A DNA stretch of 64,000 bases from Mycocentrospora acerina. Taxonomy: Eukaryota > Ascomycota > Dothideomycetes > Pleosporales. Below are positions 34,915-46,709 of the stretch, piece after piece. Under the pieces are notes generated by a model that saw only the letters and a program-made list of their open reading frames with translations, searched no databases and had not been told where the DNA came from. The translations under genes and the position numbers were made by a program. The stretch is taken from positions 1 to 64,000 of the forward strand of contig JAKUHH010000103.1 in the NCBI GenBank assembly GCA_022701365.1, read 5' to 3'. Numbering within the stretch: the first letter of the stretch is position 1; each line of letters starts with the position of its first letter.

Positions 34915-35752
34915 GCCTTTCCTGTGAGATTTTGAAACACCAGCCTAATGGGCAGCATGTATTGGAAATTCAATTTAATGGAACAATAATTTAAATCAAT
35001 CTTTTCTTCAACCGACAATCAAACTCATGTCTCGCTGCTTCTCTCAACTGGAAGAACTGTAACAATTTGAGATCTAATCAATATCCGACTAAGACTAGCA
35101 TGGAGTCAAGTAAGGGTACTGTCCTTACCTCGTGATCATATTGCTAAAGTTTAGGCATTAGGCCAAAGTCTGACGAGGAAAAAGATAGTATGAAAAGAAG
35201 TAACAATATAAACAATTTTTTCCCTAGTAGCCTTAATCAGGATCACTAGACCTCGTTTGGTAGTGCTAGCCTTTTGGGGGCGTGTTGACTATGACAGTTA
35301 ATGTTGGAATATTATACCAACTCGCTCATAAGCAGACGCATTACTGTCATGATAAAGATTGCCCAATTTTTTATTTTGGTATTAGAATGGATATATTCTG
35401 TCATATCGAGGTGGCGTGAAATAAACCAGACCTAAGTTCCATTTCTAACAGTTACTAGCTAACAAATCAATAGAAAATGCGTCTGTTTTGTGATTGGAAC
35501 TCTAAAAATGATCCTGATGTCGCCTAATTTTTATTATCATTGTTTCCCCTGTATTACAAATAAAATAGGCTCTAGTGATGCTAAGGGTGCCTGAAGTGTT
35601 AGAACAATCACGCTTGTTAAGCTTATAATTGACGTCCTTATCTCTAATCTGTTGCCGTCATCTTCTGCTCACATTGGAAAACACAGCTCGTGAATAAGAT
35701 TTTATTCCACATATAATTAAAGCCACCTAGATATTTCCCAAATCAAATTTTC
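34915..35752. other. Intergenic, no gene recognised
   Basis: AT-rich spacer between two converging genes. It holds the 3' end of the rhodopsin-like gene and that of the GH3 pseudogene. No open frame or repeat with clear ends. Confidence 0.45.
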
Positions 35753-37919
35753 CTAGAAGCGCCTTGAGATCTCCTGCATGCGACGCAGCTTCGATTTACA
35801 CCTTTGGGCTTGACAGCTTGAATTCCCCCGCTCCCAAAGATAAAGTGGCTTCAATGAAAACACTGTATTTATAGATTGACTATATCTCCGGCATATGCTC
35901 AGTGAAGTGAATCCCAATAATACCTTGAAGGGGAAATCAACCCTAGGACTCTATGGTTTTCCATAAATTTGGACAACATGTCTTCCGTCTCGAGAACCAA
36001 TTTCTTTGACTTAACTGTAATACATGATGCTGTGGCTTTTGAGATGCAATGATGACCATTGCTTTGAGCTCATATGAAGTTTAAGATAAGCCAAAGCCAA
36101 GGGGAAATTCAGCCTGTACTCCAAAGCGATCAAGCAGTCGCTGACCAAGCCAGCGATGATATGTTATTGAAGTGGCGTCTCGATCAAAATATGGCAGATG
36201 ATATTCATAAGTAGGAATGGAATAATTTAGTCGACCGCTTACGTCCGTATAACCTAAAAGGATATCTGCAAGAGAATTTCCACCTTCAGAGCCACTGTAC
36301 CAACATTGGAGGATGGCAGGGACCTTGGAACTCCACACCTCCATTATGACTGCGTCAGCTGAATAACACAGACGACTGTGTTTGAATTGACAGCAACAAC
36401 TGCATTGATAATTTCTACGTCTCTGGCACGAAGACGAAGACCTTCTCGATCGCCACCTTGTCCCAAGGTTGGTTGAGCACCTGGAGCTTCGGGTTTGATC
36501 TTCAGGCGCTCTGCCATAGCTCTTCCGATAGCAGAGTCAGCTGAAGGTGGAAATAAGCCTAAAAATTCAAATTGCTGTGTAAATGAAGGTATAAGAAACT
36601 CGTCCTCATCAGTGGCGTCATAGCCGACTATGACAATTGCAATTTCTGATGTTTTTGCTGTTTCGACAGCTTCGTCGACTCCGTCAGAGCAGGCTAGCGT
36701 TGTGATGATATTCCTTGGAAATGCAAAGCAAAGCCCTTGATAAGGTGTTACCGTGTTCGGACATCTAACCTTTGAGGATCCATTATCTCCAGTATTTTCA
36801 GTATTGACAAGCCGGCCAATGACAGCGCATTTGGATATGCTATCAATTCTGAGTAGCAGAAGAGGTCTTCTATTTAATGTTGCTGTTTTGTAGAAGAATC
36901 ATTGACCGCTGCGCTGTCAACCGAATTAGGTCTTGATGCACCTGACAAAATACTGCATCAGTTGTCGTGGTGTGCGGCAATCTACAGGCGTAGTCTTGAA
37001 ACCTAACCGACAAAATACGCTTTGCATTGATGTCTATTTTAGACTGTGTCAAAACAACCTCATTTAAAGGCTTCTTGAATGTGTGTTGCGCGCTGTTGAC
37101 GCGCAGAACTTTCGATGTCCAGACGGTTGTTAACTGAAAGTACAGCGTCTCTCAACCCAGAGAAGAAATCAGAGGTAACATTACCCTGAAATGCTCGACT
37201 AATTCGCAAAATGACGTTGAAAAGAGTTTTTTTTGAATAGTCCATTCGTCATTAACAAAATTGTATGAAAATATAACTGCCACTACTACTCCTCCACCAA
37301 CCACACATTGAAAATACGAGAGGTAGACTTCATGCAGGACTGCATCATCAACCTGTACATCCAGATTGAAACGAGCATTCTCCATTGAGTTGAGAGACAA
37401 ATGCTTTTTACACACGCCATAATGTTTTCTGCACACTTCTTGTTAGTACTGCTTCGAACTCGCCAAGCAAAACTAGGTCTTCGCCACAAGTCTCCTGCAC
37501 TCTTCCCTAGGAGGGATGATGGGGTACGTTTATGCAAACACTGCCAAAACAATTTGCCTCTTGCGCCCTGGTCTCGAGTCCAATAGCTTGACCGATCATT
37601 TTCTCAAGTGATGGGTCCCATGCTGGGCCTCAGGCCATTGAAACAGGAAAAGCCGTGGAATGACTCACGACTATACCACGAGGACTGTCTGCGAATGAGA
37701 TTCCAGGTATATCACGTCGTGGAATGTGGCCGTGGATATAGGGTTTTGTATTGCAACTAACTGAAATCATTTCGCTTATACCCTCAAAAAGGGCTGGTCA
37801 TCATCAAGGAGGAAGAGACGTTCTTGCAAGGTAAGTTTGTAAAGCAAAGCTTCAGCGATATCTTTGGTAGTGACTCCATTTAGAACATCCTCCGTCGCTT
37901 TCTCGATTGTTGCAAACAT
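35753..37919 (-). pseudogene. GH3 beta-glucosidase pseudogene
   Basis: From an ATG at 37919 the minus strand reads a GH3 enzyme in shifting frames. In order: a catalytic-domain start (TTKDIAEALLYKLTLQERLF), ISFADSPRGIVV, FPVSMARGPAWDPSLEKMIG and HLSLNSMENARFNLDVQVDD. The second domain shows AVIGRLVNTENTGDNGSS, then VPAILQCWYSGSEGGNSLAD and PLGFGLS. The fibronectin-like C-terminal domain has SRDGRHVVQIYGKP and ends at 35753. Frameshifts are needed near 36080, 36362 (one base lost in CAGGCTGAC) and 36890, and upstream; TAG/TAA codons also occur. The ancestral enzyme would have released glucose from beta-glucosides. No functional product is expected. Confidence 0.85.
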
Positions 37920-38337
37920 TGCTAATTGCAGCGTTGAAAAAGATGATGAGGTCAAAAGATTTGATGTATGGGCAAAAGAATAGTGATTTAGATCTTATAA
38001 GTCTGTCTTGAGTTTCCAAAATCAGTTGTAATTTGATGACAAGTGAAGAATTTGTTTGTCAAGGATGACGAAATTTAAGATCTGTCCGAATTTACATTAT
38101 CACATGCAGCCGTAAATTCAAGGTTTAAAGGCAACGAAGATAATTAAATTGTAGCTGGTCATTACGTGGTTTCCATCATAATTAGGCTTTTTTACTGCTT
38201 AATTCCTACATTTTGTAAGATTGAGAAGTGTTATTTGTTGTTGTGCCGAAGAATACCTCACTTCGTCATGCTAAGGAGTCCGAACATCAACATTTCGAAG
38301 AATTACGGTGTTTTAGATTAGATAGGGTCTTGCATGA
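37920..38337. other. Upstream region of the GH3 pseudogene
   Basis: AT-rich sequence without open frames. It ends at 38323-38337 with the left copy of the 15-bp target duplication of the neighbouring retroposed element. Confidence 0.4.
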
Positions 38338-38705
38338 TTGATTGATTGATTGATTGATTAAATGGATTTAACGTCCTTGGTAGAGCCTCCCATGGGGCAT
38401 GAAGACGGACTAAGCTATGGAATTACATGAAATCTGTCTATTACTGCAGTAGTCTATTCTACTTGTTTTTGGGCGGGGCTGTTCTACCCCTATTTCCTTC
38501 GTGCGTTACAACCCTCGCCGTTTAGGGATGTCCTGTCTATGTTATGTCTGAGCCCTGCTAGGGCGTGTGCCTCCTGTGGTTTTCCTCATGTTCTAGTTGC
38601 AGCTAGAGCTTGTGGTGTTCTACAGTGGCGTTGGTGCAAAGATAATAGGCTGGAAAATAGAAAATAAACGAAAAATAAGCAAAAGAGTGTAAGTTAGGAG
38701 ATAGG
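38338..38705 (-). mobile_element. 368-bp retroposed element (SINE or LINE 3' end), 15-bp TSD
   Basis: Perfect 15-bp direct repeats TAGGGTCTTGCATGA at 38323-38337 and 38706-38720 bracket a segment. On the minus strand it ends in a tandem AATC tail (about five units at 38338-38358). A variable-length target duplication plus a simple-repeat tail is the mark of target-primed reverse transcription. The body is GC-richer than its surroundings and has no open frame, so it is a SINE or a 5'-truncated LINE end whose family I cannot name. Confidence 0.8.
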
Positions 38706-38720
38706 TAGGGTCTTGCATGA

Positions 38721-39685
38721 CAAACGACAATAGGCACCTTTATTGAATCATCATAAACATCATTACTTGCGACAAATTTTACAGAGAGAACTCTGACAAT
38801 TAATGACAACGACTGTGAGGAAGCAATCGCGAAGATGACCTAAAGTTCAAATTCAGATTTCGATTAGGCATTAACAAAGGCTTGGTCAAACTTGATGTTT
38901 ACATCTATACTATAAATCGTTTCTTCACAATTGTCAAGACTAATCAGTTGTAAGCCACGGTATTCGTCTCCCAGTGCATTATGTCGTGAAACATGTCTTC
39001 CGCCAAAACTATTCAGCGTGCGGTAATGCGCAGCGCAAAAAAAGCACTTATTGTGGATATGGGGATAGCAAATTCTTCGTGTGAAACATGCAATAAGATG
39101 ACAACATTTCGTCTAAGTGTCGAAATAAAGATCTATTACCCTTCGAGCGATATTTTACGCACTGTTAGCACAAAGGTGTATGGAATAATCGCACACATCC
39201 TGAATATAGACGACAATAAATCGCAAAGAGGATTTGGGGCGACTGAATAAGTTAAAATAAAGTAATAAATCATATATTTCTGTCTCGAGGGATCTTGAAG
39301 CTCGTAGGGTCAAATTCTAGAAATAAATGACCAGCGAAAGTGCGAGGACATGGCCACTCATCTAGTCTCGAACTTCACCAGAATTGTCAAGTAGTTAACA
39401 AGCACATGAATTACCACGTCAGGGCATATCCTAATCTCTTTTCGTTTCAAACGTCTTCACAAATGTTGCAGTGAATTGAACATGGAGCGAACGAATCAAT
39501 CGTAGAAAGGAGAATTTGGTTCTTTTCAAATGAGTGTACTTAATCTTGTGAAGCTTACAGCGTTCAGTTGCACTATATTTGCCGAGCTCTAATTTTGAGT
39601 ATCAATATTTTTGAGCATGGTCCAAAAGCCGGATTAGATTCATGTATTTGACGACAAATTAATAGCTGAGTTCAAATGCTCCAAG
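38721..39685. other. Intergenic, no gene recognised
   Basis: A plus-strand frame at 38993-39250 (85 codons) is open but has no recognisable motif. Nothing else is supported. Confidence 0.4.
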
Positions 39686-41822
39686 TCAGATATATTTCCT
39701 TCCTTCAATCTTAGGGGCGTCCGCACATTCTAGGCCATCTTTATCTCCCGGCGCGGTCTCAAAATTTTGACCCTTCTGGTGCGTTTTGTCTGCGATTCGC
39801 CTGTCGACTTCTCCAAGATCCTCTTTAGAAGCGATTGTGAGCGTTTTTTGTGAGCCGTAATAAGGGTAGAAATCGGATCCAATGGAGTTACTCCTCTTTT
39901 AACTTTGGCTCCCTCTCCAGCTACGTACCAGTGATTCAGGCTCGCTTGGCGGCATGCTCTTCAATTCAGATTCGTATGTGCTGTTGTGGTGACCGTTATC
40001 GGTGTTTAATTCCCCAAAGTCGAGATTAGACAGTATCTCTGGGCTGAAGGCGTTCACGGCATCCACAACGCGAGCGGAAAGACCCTTCCTCTGGATGCGA
40101 ATATCGACCAGCGCGTTCGCCGATCTAGGGCTAAGGGCGACGAGAAGTGGAGGCAGTGATTTTATGATGTGGACGCCGATCTCGCCAACGCGAAGGCCAG
40201 CGAAGGTAATTGCAAGAAGCAGGCCGAAGAATACAGTAGAAAATACCTGTAGAGAGATAATATCGGGAACGTAGACGTCGGCACGAATTAGCTAGAGTGC
40301 TAGGGAAGCATAGTACCCGTTGTGGCGACAATGGCGTCGCGAATGTGTAACCAAATGGTATACCAAGTATACAGTATGGGGGCGAGCCCCATTGCCACGA
40401 GGACTTTCCAGGCTTCAACAACATCGCGACCATCAAGCTTAACTACAGAGCCAGCGAGGGCTTTGTGTTGCTTCCTGACAGAGATGATTTTTGCGATGGC
40501 AAATACTGGCCAAAACAGGGCAAGAGATGGCAGAGTGGCAATGCCCAGAGCGATGAACTGCCCTACGCGATGGAACAAAGTCAACAGTGCTAGCCATCGC
40601 GGTCTCTGTTTTGCATTACCCCATTCCACTTAATGGTCCTTGATTCCTAGGGCCCTAAGCTTTCGGTTGTAGTCAGAGACAGCTCTACTTGACTGTATTA
40701 CCTGAGCATCGTCTTTGTGCTGTGTGTAGCCTGCGATGAGTCTTCTGTCCATCTCGACGACAACAGGTAGGGGCAACTTCATCCGCAACGGCCTGTACAG
40801 TCTTCGTGTGGCTTGAATTAGCATAAGTGTCTCATGGTCTGGAGCTTGCTGCGTTACTGCCGCCAGTGCATCTTGAATTGTCTGTAGTAGAGAGCCTACA
40901 GCATTACGCTTGGAATTCCCGCCTTCTTTGAACGCAGCCACCTGATGGGAATGAACCTGCACAAGATTCTCAAGCTCTACAACCGCTCGAAAACGGAGTT
41001 TTTTTGGATTAAAGCAGCTCATACCACATGGCAAGATGGTGAGCTTGCAGTTTGGATCGCGCGCAAGGGCACCCTGAGCTCTCATGGCAACGCCAGCTTT
41101 GAGAGGAAGCAAGCCCGCGCGATCGTGACTTCCACCTTCGGGGAAGATGCCGATACAGCCACCATTGGCGAGACCGTGGAAGACGGCATCAAACATGTCA
41201 CGCTGATCCACACGTGGTGCGACCATGTATGACGTACCTGTCACCGGTCGTTCGCGCAGTGGGTGGCCTGCCTTGCGGACGCGAACGGATTGCGCAGCAA
41301 CAGCTTTTCAGACCCCAGGATCTGTGCAATGGCCTGCTGTTCTGGGCTTTCACTGCCTAGCCAGGGCAACACTCTCAAGGTTCCTGCCGAGAGGCTTGTA
41401 AAATCAGCCCCACGTGTGTGCACTAGCGCGGGGGGTTGTCCGGATCCGGTAAGTAGATTTGGTCCTGGCCTGGTCTTACGTGATCGAGCGCTCGGACAAC
41501 AGGGAGGGCGCCCATGCAGGCATCCATACGGCCGATGTACGGTTCCCTCATTGATTTTTCCGCGATCAAGAAGGAGACGCGGCGGCCGGCGTGCTGCTTC
41601 AGGATGCGCATGATCAGGATAGATTCGATGAGTTGATTGGCGTGAGGGGCGGCAACAATTATGACAGCCTCCCGCTTGGGAATGAGCCATAGTCCGCGTG
41701 GGTACATTTCTTGAAAAAAATGTCGAGGCATATGAAGAAGACCCAAAGAAGGAGATTACAAATCTAGGGAACCAGCAACGGCTAGCTGTAGAGCGATTTC
41801 TAATTAAAAGCCATTGCTCCAC
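39686..41822 (-). pseudogene. Glycerol-3-phosphate/DHAP acyltransferase pseudogene (Sct1/Gpt2-like)
   Basis: The minus strand encodes most of an ER-membrane sn-1 acyltransferase that starts phospholipid synthesis. Seen in order: PRGLWLIPKREAVIIVAAPHANQ, SFLIAEKSMREPYIGRM, GQDQIYLPDPDNP, VAPRVDQRDMFDAVF, the catalytic GIFPEGGSHDR, LKAGVAMRAQGAL, TLMLIQATRRLYRP, two transmembrane helices, then GEIGVHIIKSLPPLLVAL and a Ser-rich tail to 39686. Disruptions: shifts near 41710 (T7 run), 41430 (C6 run), 41242 and 40310. In-frame stops at 40630-40632 and 39899-39901 (both TAA at likely CAA) and a TAG near 40290 also occur. Repeated CAA/CAG-to-stop changes suggest a duplicated gene hit by RIP. Confidence 0.85.
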
Positions 41823-44363
41823 CTACTGCGGTTGGTCACGAGTGGCTGGCCATCTGTTGTTGGCTTATGGAAGGCAAACAATGTCCTGACATAGAGCAAG
41901 GTGCGATATAATTTGAAGAAAGGTCGTGTGAAGGTGGGCCTCGGTGCCGAAAGCTTCCAAACCCGAAACGTCATTTAGCGAATAAGCAATGCTTCCTGCA
42001 ATCCTTCAAAAAAAAAGGGACTAATGCGCTGCTACTTAAAGTGTGACCATACCGTTGGGTAGCAACCTCGCATAAATAGATGGACTAAAACTAGGGTCTG
42101 GTATAGTATTGAACCATCGATCAAACAGAGATCAAATAGGACTTGAGTACTATATTTAGCTAAACATAAACCTGTGCTAAAGAACTACAAATGGAGGTGT
42201 AATTTATATACGTTCTCCTTGAAGTGACAGCGCAACTAGTACTAGGGCTACAAGAAACCAATCCATCAAGTGACGTTTTGAAACTGATTTCTGACTGTTC
42301 TGTAAATACCATTCAGCTAAGAGCTCCCCTTCATTTGGCAGTTGATGGTTACGAGTTGATTAATAAAAGGATTGATTGAGTTTCCGTTCGCAGTAACGCC
42401 AGAAAAGGCCAGTAAATCAGGAGAATTGAAAAGTTTTTATTTGCGTCCTTCAAAGTGAAGCCTGCACCATCACCATTCAATAATACCGAAGAGCATAGAA
42501 AATTAATCTGAAAGAAGAGAAAATGCAACAGTAACTCACATTATTTAGAATTTAATATCACAACCGTAAATCTTCCGATTGTTCCCTATTCGTTGGCTCA
42601 TCGAAGTCTAGCAAGAAGCATTCAAACACAGCCACGCTGTCGAGGTTGAAATTACTAGTACTGTCATGGTCTTCTCCGACGAGCCAGGGATATTTTGTGC
42701 GTGAATGCTGAAAAAGGTATGCATAGAGGCATCGAAATTTCTCGACTTACCCTGCTAACTTCATGAACAAAAAAGTCTGCCGATTTTGGAAAAAGCCAGT
42801 TTGTTCACGATGGGTTTCAAAAGTTTTTGGCAGAGGGTTTATTCTGTAGTGAGTGTGCAATCCAAGCAAGCATGATCTTGGAGGTTCGGAAATTGCTGAT
42901 ATGTTCCTCTAGCCTATGGACAGACGTGGAGAGATAAAATGTTAATTGGGTGTCATGTTAGCGTGTAGCATAGCATATATCATCCGCAGGAGTTTCGGCT
43001 TTATAGTCACTCCACCTGTGAGTAGTGTTCACTTGTGGCAAACAGCCTTATACAAACGATTGCACACAAACAACGCACTGATTTACGTGAGATGGATTGT
43101 TCAAACCCGTCAAATTTCACAGGGTAGAGTAGATGGAATGTAAAAACGTACACAGGTTTTATTTGCAGTCAGAGGAATGTGAAATTCTTCCTATTTATGA
43201 AAGGTTTTTCTAAAAATGTATGCACTTAGATTCAATCATTTTTGCTCCATTTTAAATGTCAAGATATATGCAAACTATTTTCAATAACCTAATGCAGCCC
43301 ATATAAGGACCCGTTCCTAGTCTTCGGCCTATGGTGGTATCGTCAATCTGTATTTCTGATAAAGGTGACACTGTCAGCCTACAATATAAACCTTCTAGCT
43401 ACAGCAGCACGAGGATCGGCCTTTTGTAGCTCACAGATACGCTTAGTCATACGACAGTCGATTTTCACTCTTCCTGCTCTTACACTCATCAGGAGTAGTA
43501 CATTATACATCAGATCTGGCGCGATAAAGGGAGCCTAAAAGTAGGTAGCTTTGTTAATGGATATTTTTACTTCTTAAAAAGTTTAAATAAACAATGCCTT
43601 CGTAGGATATTTTATACCACGTCACAGCTTTCAAAATATTTCCTCACTACCTTGTTTTCTTTTTTCTTGCTATGTAAATTCTTTTCTGTACCATCCTATT
43701 TTGTTCAAGATACTTGCATCGATCTGGCTATGCCGATTGGCTTCTCAGAGGGCACCAACCGTGAAATTTTTATGCTCGGTCTACATGTTACTCTCTACAC
43801 CTAAAGACTTTGCAGCTAGTCAACTCGGGAATCTCTACATTTGTATTGATGGGGAGTTTCCGAGTGAACCGACTTAGTATAAGAGGAATTCAAATGATAA
43901 GACTGCACTTATACTATGTTACGAAGAAGAAAATTGAGTTAGTCAATAGTACTCATATACAAAAAGCCCAGACCTTTAAAAACTCTCCTTGATACATTCT
44001 CAACTCTTTCTTCTAATTGCACATTTGAAGTTGTTTTCAAATGAGAACACATATTAAGGTTATTGATGGATTCACCAATACGCTGTAATTTCATCGAATT
44101 CGTACATGGTCGACTTTTTACGTGTTCTTGTGTGTTAAAGAATATTCGGACTATGACTTCTTTCTCAAGAAATAAGCACCACCCTTCCAGGTAGACTAGA
44201 CCATCTTGGTTCACGTCCTCATAAATGTGAATTTTGGTTGCCTTCCCGTCTGCATGTTTCACAGACCGATCCCGTTTTCGTCCTTACCATTTATTTCTTG
44301 GTATAGTTGTCGGACAACAATTGTCGTACTTGGCACTGAATAGACCACATCGCGATTACTCAC
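41823..44363. other. 2.5-kb region without a recognised gene
   Basis: AT-rich, with several short frames such as 42946-43143 plus and 43939-44262 minus (107 codons, with QDGLVYLEGWCLFLEKE). None has motifs or splice partners I can support. Confidence 0.4.
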
Positions 44364-44372
44364 ATCTAAGCC

Positions 44373-44555
44373 ATGGATGGGGGAGGTTTCGTAATTACTA
44401 AGTAGGTTGGTAGTAATTACTAACTCCTAAAACCTATCTGGACAAAATCTAGTTTTTCAGTAATCATAAATTTTACTAAATAGCATTCAAGTCACGTCTG
44501 TAGTTAGTAATTGCTAACAACTTACTTAGTCATTACTAAACTTCCCCCATTCATA
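44373..44555. mobile_element. 183-bp MITE with ~50-bp inverted repeats, 9-bp TSD
   Basis: Almost a fold-back element: the left end ATGGATGGGGGAGGTTTCGT and the reverse complement of the right end (ATGAATGGGGGAAGTTTAGT) match over ~50 bp with about eight differences. It is flanked by a perfect 9-bp duplication ATCTAAGCC at 44364-44372 and 44556-44564. A 9-bp duplication points to Mutator-like transposase. There is no coding capacity. Confidence 0.82.
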
Positions 44556-44564
44556 ATCTAAGCC

Positions 44565-45737
44565 CGATGCAGATCCTTTAGAAGGTGAACCGTACAAAAT
44601 TATTCCTAAACAACCCTGCTAGTGCCGTTCATGCGGTGCGACTAACAGAAAGCTTGGCGACTGGAGCTAGTGTCAGGCGTCGGGAACAACAACACTATTG
44701 GCCAGCTAATAGAGAGCATAAAGTTGCCGTCTCAGGACAAAGGTTCTTCCCTGAAAGCAGTTGCAAAAGATGATTCTACTTAGTATGCCGTTGTTTTGGC
44801 TTCTTGATTGACAGCTGGCTCATTTAAACAAATGGATAAAGATAGAATTCATGAAGATCGACGCCTGGGAGAGAGATTTAATTGTTTAGAACTTTAGAAC
44901 GGAGCACGAAGTAATCGAAGTTGAAATAGAATATTGAATTTTATTATAATTGTTTTGTCATGTGATGAAGAAACGGTATCCCCATTAAATATTTAATTCT
45001 GTATAGTTACACGTAAGAGTAATGAATATACATCAATGGCAGAGCGAAGTTAGGAAAAAACGCCGAAGCATGACCGTTTACATGCTTTAAATTAGTAGTC
45101 ACAATAGGTAGAAAGGTTGTTCCAACAATTTAGTGCCTTCTTCATATTTTGCATCCATCTTTGAGCGGTCAAGCCCATGCGAAATAACATGAGGCTTATG
45201 TAATGGACACTAAACTAGTGTAGAAGTGTGCAGAGCTCGGATCCGTGGGTTCCTATTGGCAGAATCGCTGGAACTAGATGATCTAAGTTCAACACATCGG
45301 GCCTTATCCTGAGTCTGACGAGACTTTCAGAAGCTTACAAATTTGAAGTGGTCTTGGCTATCTTAGATGAACGTCAGAATATCGAAGAAACATGTCGAGT
45401 TGGTGTCTATACCACCAGAACGAAATTCATGTCTAGATTCTAACAAAAGTACCTGCTACATCCTGTACGAAGTGTTCTACTAGAACTGAAAATGATAAAA
45501 TTGATCTGAGAGTAGAATCAGGTCAATTCTGTGTCTGACACCAGATAGTCAAAATTTATCATGGATACTCAGTTATGCTTGTCAAGCCTGTAATCCAAAC
45601 CTTATCCAGATGGCCGAATCAATACTGATTATGATTATAGGAACAAAACTTTGTTAGCCACGTCTTAGTCACACTCAACGGCGAGAGTTTCTTAATAACA
45701 GATATAAATTCGAGTCACGTTTCTGTCTTTGACGTTG
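44565..45737. other. Intergenic, upstream of pectate lyase
   Basis: AT-rich, with one meaningless open frame at 44585-44773. The last ~250 bp should hold the pectate lyase promoter; a second TATAAAT lies at about 45703-45709. Confidence 0.4.
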
Positions 45738-45744
45738 TATAAAG
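45738..45744 (+). promoter_or_regulatory. Candidate TATA box of pectate lyase
   Basis: TATAAAG lies 165 bp upstream of the pectate lyase ATG and is followed by a pyrimidine- and A-rich leader rich in CATC/ATCA motifs, the usual layout of strongly expressed fungal genes. An alternative TATAAAT is 35 bp further upstream. Confidence 0.45.
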
Positions 45745-45908
45745 ATCGAAGTATTTCCTCATCAAGTTTGCTTCTCACCCATCAACCATTTCGTTCAACA
45801 TCATTCACTCTTGTTCAATAATACAAACTTTCCGATTATCAAATTACTCTAATTTCATCAACAATTTAAAAGCTTCTCCGTCCAAATCAACTCTTCCAAT
45901 CTATCAAG

Positions 45909-46709
45909 ATGCAGCTCCTTACTGTTGCCCTCTTTGCTGGTCTCTCTGCAGCTCAACTCACCATTCCTAAACCCTCTGGAGCTGTTTCCGGCTTTCCTAA
46001 GAGCTGCGGTACCGTAGCATCCAACGGCAAGACCACTCTCAAAGCCGTCTGCCGTATCACGAAAGGAATGACTGTCAATCTTGGTTACAAAGAGTTCGAC
46101 CGTGGCATTCCGTGCGGTTCTGACGACGACACAGGCACCAAAAGTGCTGTATTCGTTCTTGAGGATGGTGCAACACTTGAGAATGCCGTCATTGGTAGCG
46201 ATGCTCTTGAGGGAGTTCACTGCGAGGGTAGATGCACTGTCAGGAATGTGTGGTTCCGCGATGTCTGCGAAGATGCTGTCTCTATTATTGGCGTAGGAGA
46301 TGCCCTGATCGTTGGTGGTGGGGCCCAGTATGCTAAAGACAAGGTTGTTCAGCACAACAATAAGGGCACTGTCACTATCCGTGACTACACCGTTTATGAC
46401 GTCGGCAAGCTTTACAGGTCTTGCGGCGACTGCACCAACAACTCTAAGTTTGGACCCCGCCACGTCATCATTCAAAACGTCAAGGCTACCAAGGTCAACT
46501 CTGACCTTGCTGGTATCAACTATAACTTCGGCGATACTGCCAATATCAGCGGCTCGTGTGGCACTGTCAATGGTGAGGTCTGCCAGCAATTCATCGGCGT
46601 TAACAAGGCTCCTGGCTCTAAAAGCGACAAGGATGAGAAGAATGGCAAGAAGTCATGCTATGGTAACCAGGGCCTAATTGTTAAGGGTAAATTTCCCCGC
46701 TGCTCTTAG
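45909..46709 (+). CDS. Pectate lyase, polysaccharide lyase family 3
   Basis: Intronless, 266 aa, the usual size for fungal PL3. The signal peptide is MQLLTVALFAGLSAAQ. The parallel beta-helix carries the family's motifs: a short Cys pair in KSCGTVASNGK, then DDDTGTKSAVFVLEDGATLE, NAVIGSDALEGVHCEGRCTV, VWFRDVCEDAVSI and NNSKFGPRHVIIQNVKA, with CYGNQGLIVKGK at the end. It cleaves unmethylated polygalacturonate by calcium-dependent beta-elimination outside the cell. Cell-wall pectin is its substrate, which supports a plant-associated lifestyle. It is intact and well formed, unlike the broken genes on either side. Confidence 0.95.
   Translation: MQLLTVALFAGLSAAQLTIPKPSGAVSGFPKSCGTVASNGKTTLKAVCRITKGMTVNLGYKEFDRGIPCGSDDDTGTKSAVFVLEDGATLENAVIGSDALEGVHCEGRCTVRNVWFRDVCEDAVSIIGVGDALIVGGGAQYAKDKVVQHNNKGTVTIRDYTVYDVGKLYRSCGDCTNNSKFGPRHVIIQNVKATKVNSDLAGINYNFGDTANISGSCGTVNGEVCQQFIGVNKAPGSKSDKDEKNGKKSCYGNQGLIVKGKFPRCS

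Noticed and set aside
40300..41746. Treating acyltransferase pieces as separate small genes or as exons
   Set aside because: The pieces abut or overlap with no GT-AG signals at the breaks; one-base shifts and single stops explain them. Sequencing error in the homopolymer runs remains possible but cannot explain the TAA codons.
43939..44262. Minus-strand 107-codon frame as a gene
   Set aside because: No motif, signal or splice partner; composition does not separate it from chance.
45858..46589. Long minus-strand open frame antisense to the pectate lyase
   Set aside because: It is a shadow of the plus-strand gene, which has a signal peptide and all PL3 motifs.
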